64,000 nucleotides of DNA from Rhodovastum sp963714255 (GTDB lineage: Bacteria; Pseudomonadota; Alphaproteobacteria; Acetobacterales; Acetobacteraceae), in NCBI GenBank assembly GCA_963714255.1, contig CAVQNU010000032.1, positions 66,510 to 130,509 on the forward strand, given 5' to 3'. Shown here piece after piece: positions 26,898 through 35,999 of this stretch (the first letter of the stretch is position 1; every line of letters begins with the position of its first letter). Both the position numbers and the translations under genes were made by a program. The notes under the pieces are model-generated. The model was not told the DNA's origin. It searched no databases and worked only from the letters and a program-made list of their open reading frames with translations.

Positions 26898-27422
26898 GTG
26901 CCGGCGCGTCGCATCCTGATGGGCGTGGTGGGCAGGCCGCATGGCGTGCGGGGGCTGGTGCGCGTGCACAGCTACACCGCCGACCCGGCCGACCTGCCTT
27001 CCTACGGCCCGTTTCACGACGGCTCCGGCCGGGTGTTTTCGCTGCGCTGGCGCGGCGAGGGCATCGCCGAGCTGTCGGAACTCATCGACGGCCGGGCGGT
27101 TCCGGTTGCCGACCGCACACGCGCCGAACAACTGGTGAATACGCGTCTGTATGCCGAGCGCGACCGGCTGCCGCCGCCCGACGACGAGGAATTCTACCTC
27201 GTTGACCTGGTCGGGCTGCAGGCCGTCGGCACGGACGGCACGCCGCTCGGGCGGGTTGACGCGGTGCACGACTATGGCGCCGGCACCAGCTTGGAAATCG
27301 GCACGCTTATGCTGCCGTTCACCCGCGCCTGCGTGCCGGCGGTCGACCTCGCGTCCGGGCGGGTGACCGTGGTGCCGCCGGCGGAAATCGTCGTCCCCGG
27401 CGGCGACGGGGACGCGGCATGA
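26898..27422 (+). CDS. rimM: Ribosome maturation factor RimM
   Basis: The 174-residue product starts at GTG (MPARRILMGVVGRPHGVRGL). The RimM N domain covers about 7-85. The C-terminal PRC-barrel has EEFYLVDLVGLQAVGTDGTP and a DYGAGTSLEIG turn, where YGAG replaces the usual HNFGAG-type loop. The protein binds S19 and helps 30S head assembly. GGGGA lies just upstream, and the gene overlaps trmD by four bases (ATGA), so the two are translationally coupled. Confidence 0.95.
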   Translation: MPARRILMGVVGRPHGVRGLVRVHSYTADPADLPSYGPFHDGSGRVFSLRWRGEGIAELSELIDGRAVPVADRTRAEQLVNTRLYAERDRLPPPDDEEFYLVDLVGLQAVGTDGTPLGRVDAVHDYGAGTSLEIGTLMLPFTRACVPAVDLASGRVTVVPPAEIVVPGGDGDAA

Positions 27423-28159
27423 GCCACCCCGGTGCGGCTTGGCGCGCCAGCGTGCTGACGCTGTTTCCCGAGGCGTTCCCGGGGCCGCTCGGCCAGTCGC
27501 TGGCCGGGCGGGCGCTGGCGCGGGGCATATGGTCGCTGCAGGCGCATGACATCCGCGCCCACGCGACCGACCGTCACCGCACGGTGGACGACACGCCGTT
27601 CGGCGGCGGCGCCGGCATGGTCATGCGCCCGGACGTTCTGGACGCGGCCCTTGCCGGCGTCGCGGATGCACGGCCGGCAATCTACCTCACGCCGCGCGGC
27701 GCCCCGCTGGCGCAAGCGACCGTGCGCGACCTCGCCGCGGGGCCCGGCGTGGTGCTGCTGTGCGGCCGTTACGAAGGCGTCGACCAACGGGTCATCGAGG
27801 CGCGCGGGCTGGTGGAAATCAGCATCGGCGACTACGTGCTCTCTGGCGGCGAACTGCCGGCCATGGTGCTGCTGGATGCCTGCGTGCGCCTGCTGCCCGG
27901 GGTGATGGGGGCGGCCGAGAGCGCGGAGGAAGAAAGTTTTTCCGCCTGCCTGCTGGAATATCCGCAGTACACGCGGCCGGCGGAGTGGCAGGGGCGGCGG
28001 GTGCCGGATGTGCTGCTGTCCGGCCACCACGGCGAAATCGCCGCCTGGCGGCGGCAGGAATCCGAACGCATCACCCGCGAGCGGCGGCCCGATCTGTGGG
28101 CCGCGCAGCGATCCATCCCATCAGGCGGCGCGGTTGCCAACCGGCCCGGCGCGCCCTAG
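27419..28159 (+). CDS. trmD: tRNA (guanine-N1)-methyltransferase
   Basis: The 246-residue SPOUT-class enzyme methylates G37 of tRNAs carrying a G36, which prevents +1 frameshifting. TVDDTPFGGGAGMVMRPDVL and the trefoil-knot segment RYEGVDQRVIEARGLVEISI, followed by GDYVLSGGELPAMVLLDA, are fully conserved. YPQYTRPAEWQGRRVPDVLL and SGHHGEI complete the active site. The ATG overlaps the rimM stop. Its neighbours rimM and rplS are the standard partners. Confidence 0.98.
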   Translation: MSHPGAAWRASVLTLFPEAFPGPLGQSLAGRALARGIWSLQAHDIRAHATDRHRTVDDTPFGGGAGMVMRPDVLDAALAGVADARPAIYLTPRGAPLAQATVRDLAAGPGVVLLCGRYEGVDQRVIEARGLVEISIGDYVLSGGELPAMVLLDACVRLLPGVMGAAESAEEESFSACLLEYPQYTRPAEWQGRRVPDVLLSGHHGEIAAWRRQESERITRERRPDLWAAQRSIPSGGAVANRPGAP

Positions 28160-28180
28160 AGAAACGCGAAAGGACAAGCC

Positions 28181-28573
28181 ATGAACATCATCCAGCAGTT
28201 CGAGGCGGAAGAGGTCGCCCGCCTCACCGCCATCCGCCCGGTACCTGAATTCCGCCCCGGCGATTCGCTGCGCGTGTCGGTCAAGGTGGTCGAGGGCGAG
28301 CGCACCCGCACCCAGGCCTTCGAAGGCGTCTGCATCGCGCGTTCGAACAAGGGGCTGAACTCCAACTTCACGGTGCGCAAGATCAGCTATGGCGAGGGCG
28401 TGGAGCGCGTGTTCGCGCTGTATTCGCCGGTGATCGCCGAGATCCTGGTGGTCCGCCGCGGCGATGTGCGCCGGGCGAAGCTGTATTACCTGCGCGGCCG
28501 CCGCGGCAAGTCGGCGCGCATTGCCGAACGCGCCCGTGAGGTGCCGGCGGCGGAGCAGGCCTCGGCCGAGTAG
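28181..28573 (+). CDS. rplS: 50S ribosomal protein L19
   Basis: The 130-residue product begins MNIIQQFEAEEVARLTAIRP. It contains FRPGDSLRVSVKVVEGERTR and TQAFEGVCIARSNKGLNSNF, and ends with KLYYLRGRRGKSARI and a short acidic tail. L19 sits at the 30S-50S interface. It starts 21 bases after trmD and closes the ribosomal block before leuC. Confidence 0.98.
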   Translation: MNIIQQFEAEEVARLTAIRPVPEFRPGDSLRVSVKVVEGERTRTQAFEGVCIARSNKGLNSNFTVRKISYGEGVERVFALYSPVIAEILVVRRGDVRRAKLYYLRGRRGKSARIAERAREVPAAEQASAE

Positions 28574-28603
28574 CGGCGAGGTTTGCCGGAGGAGGGAATG
28601 TCC

Positions 28604-30016
28604 ATGACTGAGCAAGCGCCCCGTACGCTTTTCGACAAGATCTGGGACAGCCATGTCGTCGAGCGCCTGCCCGACGGCACCTGCGTGCTGTACATCGACC
28701 GCCATCTGGTGCACGAGGTCACCAGCCCGCAGGCGTTCGAGGGGCTGCGCGCCGCCGGGCGCCCGGTACGCCGCCCGGATGCGACGCTCGCGGTGGTGGA
28801 CCACAACATCCCCACCTCCGACCGCAGCCAGGGCATCACCGAGGAAGAAAGCCGCATCCAGGTCGAAACCCTGGAGGCCAACGTCGCGGCGTTCGGCGTG
28901 CCGTATATTCCGCTGCTCGACGCGCGTCAGGGCATCGTGCACATCATCGGCCCGGAACTGGGCGCTTCGCTGCCCGGCATGACCATCGTCTGCGGCAATT
29001 CGCACACCTCGACGCATGGCGCCCTGGGCGCGCTCGCCTTCGGCATCGGCACCTCCGAGGTGGAGCACGTGCTGGCGACGCAGACGCTGCTGCAGAAGCC
29101 GGCGAAGAACATGAAGGTGCAGGTGGACGGCGCGCTGCCGGCGGGCTGCACGGCCAAGGACATCGTGCTCGCCATCATCGGCCGCATCGGCACCGCCGGC
29201 GGCAACGGCCACGTGATCGAATACGCGGGCGAGGCGATCCGCGCACTCGACATGGCCGGGCGGATGACGGTGTGCAACATGTCGATCGAGGCCGGGGCGC
29301 GGGCCGGGCTGATCGCGCCGGACGAAACCACGTTCGACTATGTGCGCGGCCGGATGTTCGCGCCGCAGGGCGAGGCGTTCGACCGGGCCGTCGCCTTCTG
29401 GCGCACCCTGCCGTCCGACCCCGGCGCTCATTACGACAGGGTTGTGACGCTGGATGCGGGCGATGTCGTCCCCATGGTCACCTGGGGCACCAGCCCCGAG
29501 GCGGTGCTGCCGATCACCGGCGCAGTGCCGGACCCCGCCGAAGAACACGACGAAACCCGCCGGGCGCAGATTCAGCGCATGCTCGACTACATGGGTCTCA
29601 CCCCGCGGCAAAAGCTCTCCGATCTGGCGGTCGATGTGGTGTTCATCGGATCTTGCACGAACGGCCGCATCGAGGACATCCGCGCGGTCGCCCAGGTTGT
29701 GCAAGGGCGCCGGGTGGCGCCGGGCGTGCGCGCCTTGGTCGTGCCCGGCTCCGGACTGATCAAGCAGCTTGCCGAAGCTGAAGGTCTGGACCGCGTCCTG
29801 CGCGAAGCCGGCTTCGAATGGCGTGAGGCGGGCTGCTCGATGTGCCTGGCCATGAACCCGGACAAGCTGACGCCGGGCCAGCGCTGTGCCAGCACGTCGA
29901 ACCGCAATTTCGAGGGGCGTCAGGGTCCGGGCGGGCGCACCCATCTGCTGTCGCCGGCGATGGCCGCCGCCGCCGCCGTGACCGGACGCCTCACCGATGT
30001 GCGGGAGCTGGTGTGA
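28604..30016 (+). CDS. leuC: 3-isopropylmalate dehydratase large subunit
   Basis: The 470-residue aconitase-family subunit isomerises 2- to 3-isopropylmalate with LeuD. Visible signatures are TLFDKIWDSHVVERLPDGTC, the substrate-loop phrase VDHNIPTSDRS, CGNSHTSTHGALGALAFGIG, and the three [4Fe-4S] ligands in FIGSCTNGRIED and AGCSMCLAMNPDK. GGAGGAGGG precedes two close ATGs; 28604 has the better spacing, 28598 is the alternative. It directly follows rplS, overlaps leuD by one base and starts the leuCDB row. Confidence 0.97.
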   Translation: MTEQAPRTLFDKIWDSHVVERLPDGTCVLYIDRHLVHEVTSPQAFEGLRAAGRPVRRPDATLAVVDHNIPTSDRSQGITEEESRIQVETLEANVAAFGVPYIPLLDARQGIVHIIGPELGASLPGMTIVCGNSHTSTHGALGALAFGIGTSEVEHVLATQTLLQKPAKNMKVQVDGALPAGCTAKDIVLAIIGRIGTAGGNGHVIEYAGEAIRALDMAGRMTVCNMSIEAGARAGLIAPDETTFDYVRGRMFAPQGEAFDRAVAFWRTLPSDPGAHYDRVVTLDAGDVVPMVTWGTSPEAVLPITGAVPDPAEEHDETRRAQIQRMLDYMGLTPRQKLSDLAVDVVFIGSCTNGRIEDIRAVAQVVQGRRVAPGVRALVVPGSGLIKQLAEAEGLDRVLREAGFEWREAGCSMCLAMNPDKLTPGQRCASTSNRNFEGRQGPGGRTHLLSPAMAAAAAVTGRLTDVRELV

Positions 30017-30636
30017 TGGACGCCTTTACCACGCTGACCGCCATTGCCGCGCCGCTGCCGCTGGCGAACGTCGATACCGACAAGATCATTCCGGCACGGT
30101 TTCTCAAGACGATCAAGCGTTCCGGGCTCGGCGTTCATCTATTCGACACGCTGCGCTACGACGCCGACGGGCAGGAGCGGCCGGAGTTCGTGCTCAACCA
30201 GGAGCCGTACCGGCGGGCGGAGATCCTGATCGCACATGAGAATTTCGGCTGCGGTTCCTCACGCGAGCACGCCCCCTGGGCGCTGCTGGATTTCGGCATA
30301 CGCTGCGTGATTGCGCCGGACTTCGCCGATATTTTCTTCAACAATACGTTCAAGAACGGCGTCCTGCCCATTCGCCTGCCGCGCGAGGTCTGCGACCTGC
30401 TCATGCAGGACGCGCGGCTGGGCGAGAATGCGCGCCTGACCATCGACCTGGAGCGCCAGGTGGTGGTGCGGCCGAACGGCGAGGAAATCCGCTTCGAGAT
30501 CGATCCGTTCCGCAAGCATCTGCTGCTGAACGGACTGGACGACATCGGCCAGACCCTGCAGCACGCGCCCGCCATCGACAGCTACGAGGCCCGCCAGCGC
30601 CAGGAGAAATCCTGGCAGCCCGGCATCGCTGTTTGA
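30016..30636 (+). CDS. leuD: 3-isopropylmalate dehydratase small subunit
   Basis: The 206-residue swivel domain of isopropylmalate isomerase carries PLANVDTDKIIPARFLKTIK near the N terminus and ENFGCGSSREHAPWALLDFG in the middle, which shapes the substrate pocket. It pairs with LeuC. The ATG overlaps the leuC stop (TGATG), indicating translational coupling. A CT-rich inverted repeat follows before leuB. Confidence 0.97.
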   Translation: MDAFTTLTAIAAPLPLANVDTDKIIPARFLKTIKRSGLGVHLFDTLRYDADGQERPEFVLNQEPYRRAEILIAHENFGCGSSREHAPWALLDFGIRCVIAPDFADIFFNNTFKNGVLPIRLPREVCDLLMQDARLGENARLTIDLERQVVVRPNGEEIRFEIDPFRKHLLLNGLDDIGQTLQHAPAIDSYEARQRQEKSWQPGIAV

Positions 30637-30643
30637 CCCTTTC

Positions 30644-30753
30644 TTCTCCCCCTCCCCTTGCGGGAGGGGGCCGGGGGGAGGGGTGCAAACCGCACGGATG
30701 CCGGTGCTGGCCCGCCCCCTTCCCCCGGCCCCCTCCCTCAAGGGGAGGGGGAG
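30644..30753. repeat. CT-rich inverted repeat, copy 2 (between leuD and leuB)
   Basis: TCTCCCCCTCCCCTTGCGGG pairs with CCCTCAAGGGGAGGGGGAG at the far end, with further GGGGGCCGGGGGGAGGGG against the CCCC-rich partner. The loop differs from copy 1 between ilvN and ilvC. Both copies sit inside amino-acid operons. Confidence 0.9.
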
Positions 30754-30784
30754 TTTTGCTGTGGCCATCGGAGGACCCCAACCC

Positions 30785-31897
30785 ATGCCGGCCAACAAGA
30801 AAATCCTGATCCTTCCGGGCGACGGCATCGGCCCCGAAGTCATGCATGAAGTCCGCCGCGTCATCGACTGGCTGGACCGGCGGCGCGCGGTGTCGTTCGA
30901 CCTGGCCGAAGACCTGGTCGGCGGCGCCTCCATCGACGCCCGCGGCACGCCGATCGCCGATCAGGTCCTCGCACGCGCGCAAGAAGCGGATGCGGTGCTG
31001 TTCGGCGCGGTGGGCGGGCCGAAATGGGACACGCTCGGCTTCGACATGCGCCCGGAAATCGCCATCCTGCGGCTGCGCAGCGAACTCGGCCTGTTCGCCA
31101 ATCTCCGCCCGGCCATCGTGTATGATCCGCTGGTCGATGCCAGCACGCTGAAGCCCGAGGTGGTGCGCGGCCTCGACCTGATGATCGTGCGCGAGAGCAC
31201 CGGCGGCATTTATTTTGGCACCCCGCGCGGCATCGAGACGCTGCCGGATGGCAGCAAGCGCGGCATCAACACCGAAGTCTACACCACGGGGGAAATCGAG
31301 CGGGTTGCCCGGGTGGCGTTCGACCTCGCGCGCCGCCGCCAGGGCCGGGTGAGCTCGGTGGAAAAGGCCAACGTGATGGAAACCGGCCTGCTGTGGCGGC
31401 AGACCGTGCAGGCGCTGCATGACGCGGACTACCAGGATGTCGCGCTCAGCCACATGTATGCCGATAACTGCGCCATGCAGCTGGTGCGCAACCCGCGCCA
31501 GTTCGACGTGATCGTCACCGGCAATCTGTTCGGCGATCTGCTGTCCGATCTCGCCTCCATGCTGACCGGCTCGCTCGGCATGCTGCCCTCGGCGACGCTG
31601 GGGGCGCCCGATGCGTCCGGCCGGCGGCATGCGCTGTACGAACCCATCCATGGCAGCGCGCCCGACATCGCCGGCAAGGGGGTCGCCAACCCGCTGGCGC
31701 AGATTTTCAGCTTCGCTATGCTGCTGCGCTATTCCTTCGGGCTGGAGGCGGACGCCGCGCTGATCGAGCGGGCGTGCGTGAACGTGCTGGCGAACGGTTT
31801 GCGCACCGCGGATATCATGGCGCCGGGAACCGCCCGGGTCGGCACCCAGGTGATGGGTGAGGCGGTGGTGCGGGAGTTGGACAAACTCGCGGCTTGA
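30785..31897 (+). CDS. leuB: 3-isopropylmalate dehydrogenase
   Basis: The 370-residue NAD-dependent beta-decarboxylating dehydrogenase catalyses the third leucine step. ILILPGDGIGPEVMHEV opens the protein. LGLFANLRPAIVYDPLVDAS and the RESTGGIYFG motif bind isopropylmalate. GNLFGDLLSDLASMLTGSLG supplies metal-binding aspartates, and EPIHGSAPDIAGKGVANPLA binds NAD. GGAGGA lies at a good distance before the ATG. It completes leuCDB; leuA is not in the window. A hairpin repeat follows its stop. Confidence 0.98.
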   Translation: MPANKKILILPGDGIGPEVMHEVRRVIDWLDRRRAVSFDLAEDLVGGASIDARGTPIADQVLARAQEADAVLFGAVGGPKWDTLGFDMRPEIAILRLRSELGLFANLRPAIVYDPLVDASTLKPEVVRGLDLMIVRESTGGIYFGTPRGIETLPDGSKRGINTEVYTTGEIERVARVAFDLARRRQGRVSSVEKANVMETGLLWRQTVQALHDADYQDVALSHMYADNCAMQLVRNPRQFDVIVTGNLFGDLLSDLASMLTGSLGMLPSATLGAPDASGRRHALYEPIHGSAPDIAGKGVANPLAQIFSFAMLLRYSFGLEADAALIERACVNVLANGLRTADIMAPGTARVGTQVMGEAVVRELDKLAA

Positions 31898-31923
31898 GGA
31901 TGCGCAGGGGGCGGGGGAGTGGG

Positions 31924-32041
31924 TGAAGGAAGCAAGGCCAGGGGTCTGCCCCGGACCCCGCTACTTAAGTAATGGGTTCCAAGGGCCTCTCGGCCCTTGG
32001 CGGGTCCAGGGGCAGAGCCCCTGGCCTTGCTTCCTTCACCC
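31924..32041. repeat. Dispersed hairpin repeat, copy e (full, AflII-like centre)
   Basis: GAAGGAAGCAAGGCCAGGGG is mirrored by CCCCTGGCCTTGCTTCCTTC. The centre is CTACTTAAGTAATGGG, and the inner stem is CCAAGGGCC-TCTC-GGCCCTTGG. There is no inner palindrome; instead the arms meet at TACTTAAGTA. It lies between leuB and the AI-2E family transporter gene. Confidence 0.9.
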
Positions 32042-32091
32042 AATCTTCCCGTCTCCTTGGCAATTCCCCGACGAAACGGTTAGGCTCGGCC

Positions 32092-33156
32092 ATGTTTGAC
32101 CAGCACCGCGCCACCACGGTTGCCACCATCGAGCGCGCCCTCGTGCTGGTGCTCGTCGCCTTGCTCTTGCTCGGCGTGTTCGAAGTGCTGCGGCCTTTCT
32201 TCACCGCCATCCTGTTCGGCGCCATTCTGGCCGTCGCCGCCTGGCCGCTGCGCGACCTGCTCGTGCGCGTCGGCCTGCCGCGCAGTGCCGCCGCCATGGT
32301 GCTGCTGCTGCTCGCACTCGGCCTGCTGGCCTTGCCGGCGCTGATCCTGGCTCCCGGCCTGGCCGGCCAGGTGGCGCACGGCAACGAGCGTATGGCCCTG
32401 TTCATCGCAAGCCTGCCGCGCACGCCGCCCGACTGGATTTCCGCCCTGCCCCTGGTCGGCGACCAGATCGCCGGCCTGTGGAGCGACGCCGCCAACGGCG
32501 ATCTCGACATCGTGGCCACGCTGTCGCCCTATTCCGAGTCGCTCCGCCACACCCTGGTTTCGGTCGCGGCCGGGCTGGCCGACAGCCTGCTGCAGCTCGT
32601 GCTGTCGCTCGCCGTCGCCACCATGTTCTGGGTGCACGGCCGCGAGCTGGCCGCCGAGTTGCGTGCGGTGCTGTGGGACCTGGGCGGCGCGGCAGGGGCC
32701 GGGGCGCTCGACACCGCCGGCGCGTCGCTGCGCGGCGTCGCCTACGGGGTGGTCGGCACGGCGACGCTGCAGGCCGTGCTGATGGGAACCGGGCTTGCCA
32801 TCGCCGGCGTCACCGGCGCGCCCACGTTCGGGTTCATCACCCTGCTGCTCTCGCTCAGCCAGATCGGCGCGCCGCTGATCTATGTCCTCGGCTTCGGCTC
32901 GGCGTGGTGGGTTTTCCATGGCGGGTCGGTGGGCTGGGCGATCTTCCTGGTCGCGTGGTGCGGGGTGGTCAGCGCGGCCGACCACGTGATCCGGCCGGTG
33001 CTGATCAGCTTCGGGGTGGCGATGCCGCTGGCACTGGTGATCCTGGGTGTGTTCGGCGGGTTCCTGTCGTTTGGTTTTCTCGGGCTGTTCATTGGCCCGA
33101 GCCTGCTGGCGGTGGCGTTCAACCTCCTGGCGGTGTGGCGCGGGCGGCCGGCGTGA
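32092..33156 (+). CDS. AI-2E family transporter (YdiK/PerM-like permease)
   Basis: The 354-residue polytopic membrane protein starts MFDQHRATTVATIERALVLV. Hydrophobic segments lie at about 15-35, 37-55, 65-90, 165-185, 230-255, 260-285, 290-310 and 318-345, the PF01594 layout, with the family-typical stretch GFITLLLSLSQIGAPLIY. Family members have been linked to export of quorum signal AI-2 or to ion/proton antiport. No luxS-like gene is nearby, so the substrate is unknown. It stands alone between two hairpin repeats. Confidence 0.9.
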   Translation: MFDQHRATTVATIERALVLVLVALLLLGVFEVLRPFFTAILFGAILAVAAWPLRDLLVRVGLPRSAAAMVLLLLALGLLALPALILAPGLAGQVAHGNERMALFIASLPRTPPDWISALPLVGDQIAGLWSDAANGDLDIVATLSPYSESLRHTLVSVAAGLADSLLQLVLSLAVATMFWVHGRELAAELRAVLWDLGGAAGAGALDTAGASLRGVAYGVVGTATLQAVLMGTGLAIAGVTGAPTFGFITLLLSLSQIGAPLIYVLGFGSAWWVFHGGSVGWAIFLVAWCGVVSAADHVIRPVLISFGVAMPLALVILGVFGGFLSFGFLGLFIGPSLLAVAFNLLAVWRGRPA

Positions 33157-33168
33157 CGGGGTAATGGG

Positions 33169-33308
33169 GGGAAGGAAGCAAGGCCAGGGCGCTGCCCTGG
33201 ACCCGCCAGGGGGCAGTGGCCCCCTGGACCCCGCTACTTAAGTAATGGGTTCCAAGGGGCCACTGCCCCTTGGCGGGTCCAGGGCAGCGCCCTGGCCTTG
33301 CTTCCTTC
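33169..33308. repeat. Dispersed hairpin repeat, copy f (full)
   Basis: The arms AAGCAAGGCCAGGGCGCTGC and GCAGCGCCCTGGCCTTGCTT are perfect complements. Inside them CCAGGGGGC-AGTG-GCCCCCTGG and CCAAGGGGC-CACT-GCCCCTTGG each fold, around a CTACTTAAGTAAT centre. Note GGCGCTG here against GGCTCTG elsewhere, compensated in the other arm (CAGCGCC). It lies between the transporter and the first amidohydrolase. Confidence 0.92.
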
Positions 33309-33406
33309 CCCTCCATTACCCCGACATGAAAATCTCGCCATGGACCCGCGCCGGCCCAGCGGTGTAACCTGATGTATCCGCCTGCCGCGGCCGGGAGTGG
33401 CGTGAC

Positions 33407-34511
33407 ATGAGGGCTTCGACCCTCGGTGGCATCGATTGCGACGTGCATCCGGCGTTGCCCGGCATCGCCGCTCTGCTGCCCTATCTGGACGAGTACCTGG
33501 CGCGCCCAGGTCATGGTGCGCGGCATCGACGGGCTCGACCTGATGTGTTTCCCCTCCGGCGCGCCGGCGCATGGCCGCGCCGACTGGCGCCCTTCCGGCG
33601 GCGGCAAGCCCGGTGCCGATCTGGCCGCGCTGCGCGCGCATGTGCTCGATGGTTTCGGCGTGCGCACGGCCATTCTCAACTGCCTGTATGGCATCGAAGG
33701 GCTGGGCAACGCGTATCTGGCGGCGGCGCTGGCCCGCGCGCTGAACGACTGGATCGCCGCCGAATGGCTCGACCGCGAGCAGCGGCTGCGCGCCTCCATC
33801 ATCATTCCCACCCAGAGCCCCGAGCTGGCGGTGGCCGAAATCGAGCGCCGCGCCGCCGATCCGCGCTTCGTGCAGGTGATGGTGCTCGCCATGGGCGACA
33901 TGCCGCTGGGCAAGCGCCTGCTCTGGCCGATCTGGGCGGCGGCCGAACGGCACGGCCTGCCGCTCGCCATCCATGCCGGCACCACGGCACGGCACGCCAC
34001 CACCGGCAATGGCTGGCCGTCGTACCATCTGGAGGATTACGTCACCACCTCGCTGGCCTTCCAGGCGCAACTGCTGAGCCTGGTCAGCGAGGGCGTGTTC
34101 TGCATGCATCCGCGCCTGACCGTGGTGCTGCTGGAATCCGGCTTTACCTGGCTGCCCGCCTTCCTGTGGCGCGCCAACAAGACCTGGCGGGCGATGCGCG
34201 CCGAAGTGCCGCTGGTGGACCGCCCGCCGGCCGACATCATCCGCGCCCATGTGCGGGTGACCCTGCAGCCCGCCGATGCCCCGCCCGAGCCGCGCGATTT
34301 CGCCCATGTGCTCGAACAGCTCGGCGCCGATCAGATGTTGCTGTTCTCGACCGATTACCCGCACTGGCAGTTCGAGGGGAAATGCGCCTTCCCGCCGGGC
34401 TTCCCGCCCGCTTTGCGCCGGCGGGTGCTGATCGACAACGCGCGCGAAACCTATCCGCGCCTGCGCGCGCCCGGCCGCACCGAGATCGTGCCTGAGGAAG
34501 CCACGGCATGA
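33407..34511 (+). pseudogene. Amidohydrolase family protein (first of a pair), frame broken by one surplus base
   Basis: The protein is homologous to the next gene and to amidohydrolase_2 (PF04909) metal-dependent hydrolases and decarboxylases. The N-terminal frame from ATG 33407 encodes GGIDCDVHPALPGIAALLPY, with the metal-binding DVH. After GAGTACCTGG (33491-33500) the coding frame shifts to one reading QVMVRGIDGLDLMCFPSGAP and continues to the stop at 34511. The span is 3n+1 bases, and removing one C gives an uninterrupted DEYWRAQVMVRG. Later signatures are LAIHAGTTARHATTGNGWPS, LLESGFTWLPAFLWR and LLFSTDYPHWQFE. About 367 residues result. It overlaps the next gene by four bases (ATGA). 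The substrate is not predictable; a sequence error is quite possible. Confidence 0.85.
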
Positions 34512-35626
34512 CCCAGGATGACGGCACTGCGCCTTCCGGCGCGCGCGAAAAGCGCGGCCGTGCGCGGGCGCGGGTGATCGACTGCGACGTCCACCACGCG
34601 CTGCGCTCGCTGAAGGATTTGCATCCCTATCTTTCCAGGCGCTGGCGCGACCATCTGGACAATTACGGCAGCCGCCAGCCAGTGCCATTCGTGGGCGCCT
34701 CGGCCTGCCCGAAGGTGGCGCCAGGACTGGCGCGCGGCCCGGGCTGGCCGGCGGACGGCGCGCCGCCGGGCGCGGAGCTCGGCATCATGCGCGCCGAACT
34801 GCTCGACCGTTACGATATAGAAATCGGCTTGCTGCACCTGCTGTTTCCGCAAGGCATGGACCAGCGAAACCAGGAACTCGGCGCCGCCTTGTGCCGGGCG
34901 CTGAACGAATGGGTGGTCGAACACTGGACCAGCCGGGAGAAGCGGCTGAAAGCCGCCATCATGGTGCCCGGCGAGGATGCCGAGGCGGCGGTGGAGGAAA
35001 TCGAGCGCTGGGCCGGCCATCCCGGCTTCGCCCAGATCGCCATGGCGACGCACAGCATCGAGCCGCTCGGCCGCCGGCGCTACTGGCCGGTGTATGACGC
35101 CGCCGGCCGGCACGACCTGCCGATCGGCCTGTACGCCTCGGGCTGCAACGGCCACGCCGTGGCCGGCACGGGCTGGCCCAGTTTCTATGTCGAGGAGCAG
35201 CACGAGGTGGCGCTGTCGCAGCAGGCGGTGGTGGTCAGCCTGGTCACCGAGGGAGTGTTCGAGCTGTATCCCTCGCTGCGGGTGGTGCTGATCGAGGCGG
35301 GATTCGCCTGGGTGCCGTCGCTGTGCTGGCGGCTCGACCATGCCTGGGCGCGCATGCGCGACGAGGTGCCGCATCTGACGGTGCCGCCCTCGGAGACCAT
35401 CCGCCGGCATTTCTGGTTCACCACCCAGCCCGCCGACGCGCCTGAGCGGGCAGAGGATCTGCGCCGGGTGATCGACTGGGTGGGCTGGGACCGCATCCTG
35501 TTCGCCAGCGGCTACCCGCACTGGGACATGGACGATCCCGAGCGCGCGTTTCAGATCCGCCTGTCCGAGGAGGAGCGGCGGGCGGTGTTCAACGGCAATG
35601 CGCGGGCGGTTTACGGGCTGGCGTGA
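34508..35626 (+). CDS. Amidohydrolase family protein (second of a pair)
   Basis: The 372-residue TIM-barrel member of PF04909 has the N-terminal metal motif ARARVIDCDVHHALRSLKDL, mid-protein LPIGLYASGCNGHAVAGTGW, LIEAGFAWVPSLCWRLDHAW, and the C-terminal FASGYPHWDMDDPERAF with an aspartate ligand. Relatives act on aromatic or carboxylated substrates, some as decarboxylases. It is translationally coupled to the preceding paralogue, which suggests a hetero-oligomer or consecutive activities. No regulator or oxygenase is adjacent, so the pathway is unknown. Confidence 0.9.
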   Translation: MTQDDGTAPSGAREKRGRARARVIDCDVHHALRSLKDLHPYLSRRWRDHLDNYGSRQPVPFVGASACPKVAPGLARGPGWPADGAPPGAELGIMRAELLDRYDIEIGLLHLLFPQGMDQRNQELGAALCRALNEWVVEHWTSREKRLKAAIMVPGEDAEAAVEEIERWAGHPGFAQIAMATHSIEPLGRRRYWPVYDAAGRHDLPIGLYASGCNGHAVAGTGWPSFYVEEQHEVALSQQAVVVSLVTEGVFELYPSLRVVLIEAGFAWVPSLCWRLDHAWARMRDEVPHLTVPPSETIRRHFWFTTQPADAPERAEDLRRVIDWVGWDRILFASGYPHWDMDDPERAFQIRLSEEERRAVFNGNARAVYGLA

Positions 35627-35681
35627 CGACGGCCGGCGCGCGGTCGCAGCGCCTGGCGCGGCCGGACGGATCGCTCGCCCA

Positions 35682-35912
35682 TCACCCCGGCTCGTGCCGT
35701 GCCTGCGCCACGATCCGTCCCTCCATCTCCGCCGGCGGCGCCGGCAGTGCGCGTCCGCGCAGCAGCGCCGCGGTGCGCCGCAACTGCGCCAGATAGGCCC
35801 GGCACATCCGGCACAGGAACAGATGCAGCCGCACGGCCAGACGCGTGCGGACCGGCAGGGCGCCTTCCATGTAGTCCGTGGCGTGCTCGGTCAGTTCGCG
35901 GCAGGTCAGCAC
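35682..35912 (-). CDS. Anti-sigma factor-like zf-HC2 protein
   Basis: The product has 76 residues when started at the GTG at 35912 (AGGAC upstream), or 92 from 35960. The zinc-binding anti-sigma motif is present: TCRELTEHATDYMEGALP at the start, then the H-x3-C-x2-C of HLFLCRMCRAYLAQLRRTAA. No membrane segment follows, so it would be a cytosolic ZAS-type anti-sigma factor. It is divergent from the ECF sigma gene, with an 87-base shared promoter region. Most such pairs are co-transcribed, so this arrangement is less common. Its partner is inferred to be that sigma factor. Confidence 0.82.
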   Translation of the reverse strand: MLTCRELTEHATDYMEGALPVRTRLAVRLHLFLCRMCRAYLAQLRRTAALLRGRALPAPPAEMEGRIVAQARHEPG

Positions 35913-35999
35913 GGAATTTGTCCTTGGGCTGATGAAGCTTCGACTCGCCCCGTCCGCCAAGCGTTACACGGCTGCCGCGTTTCTGTAAGCTGCCGCGCC

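Noticed and set aside
33491..33500. Programmed +1 frameshifting at GAGTACCTGG as an explanation for two broken genes
   Set aside because: TAC-CTG-G is read in frame without a shift in secA and the TPR protein, and no stop codon or ribosome-binding-like stimulator adjoins the site. It is kept only as a secondary possibility in the findings.
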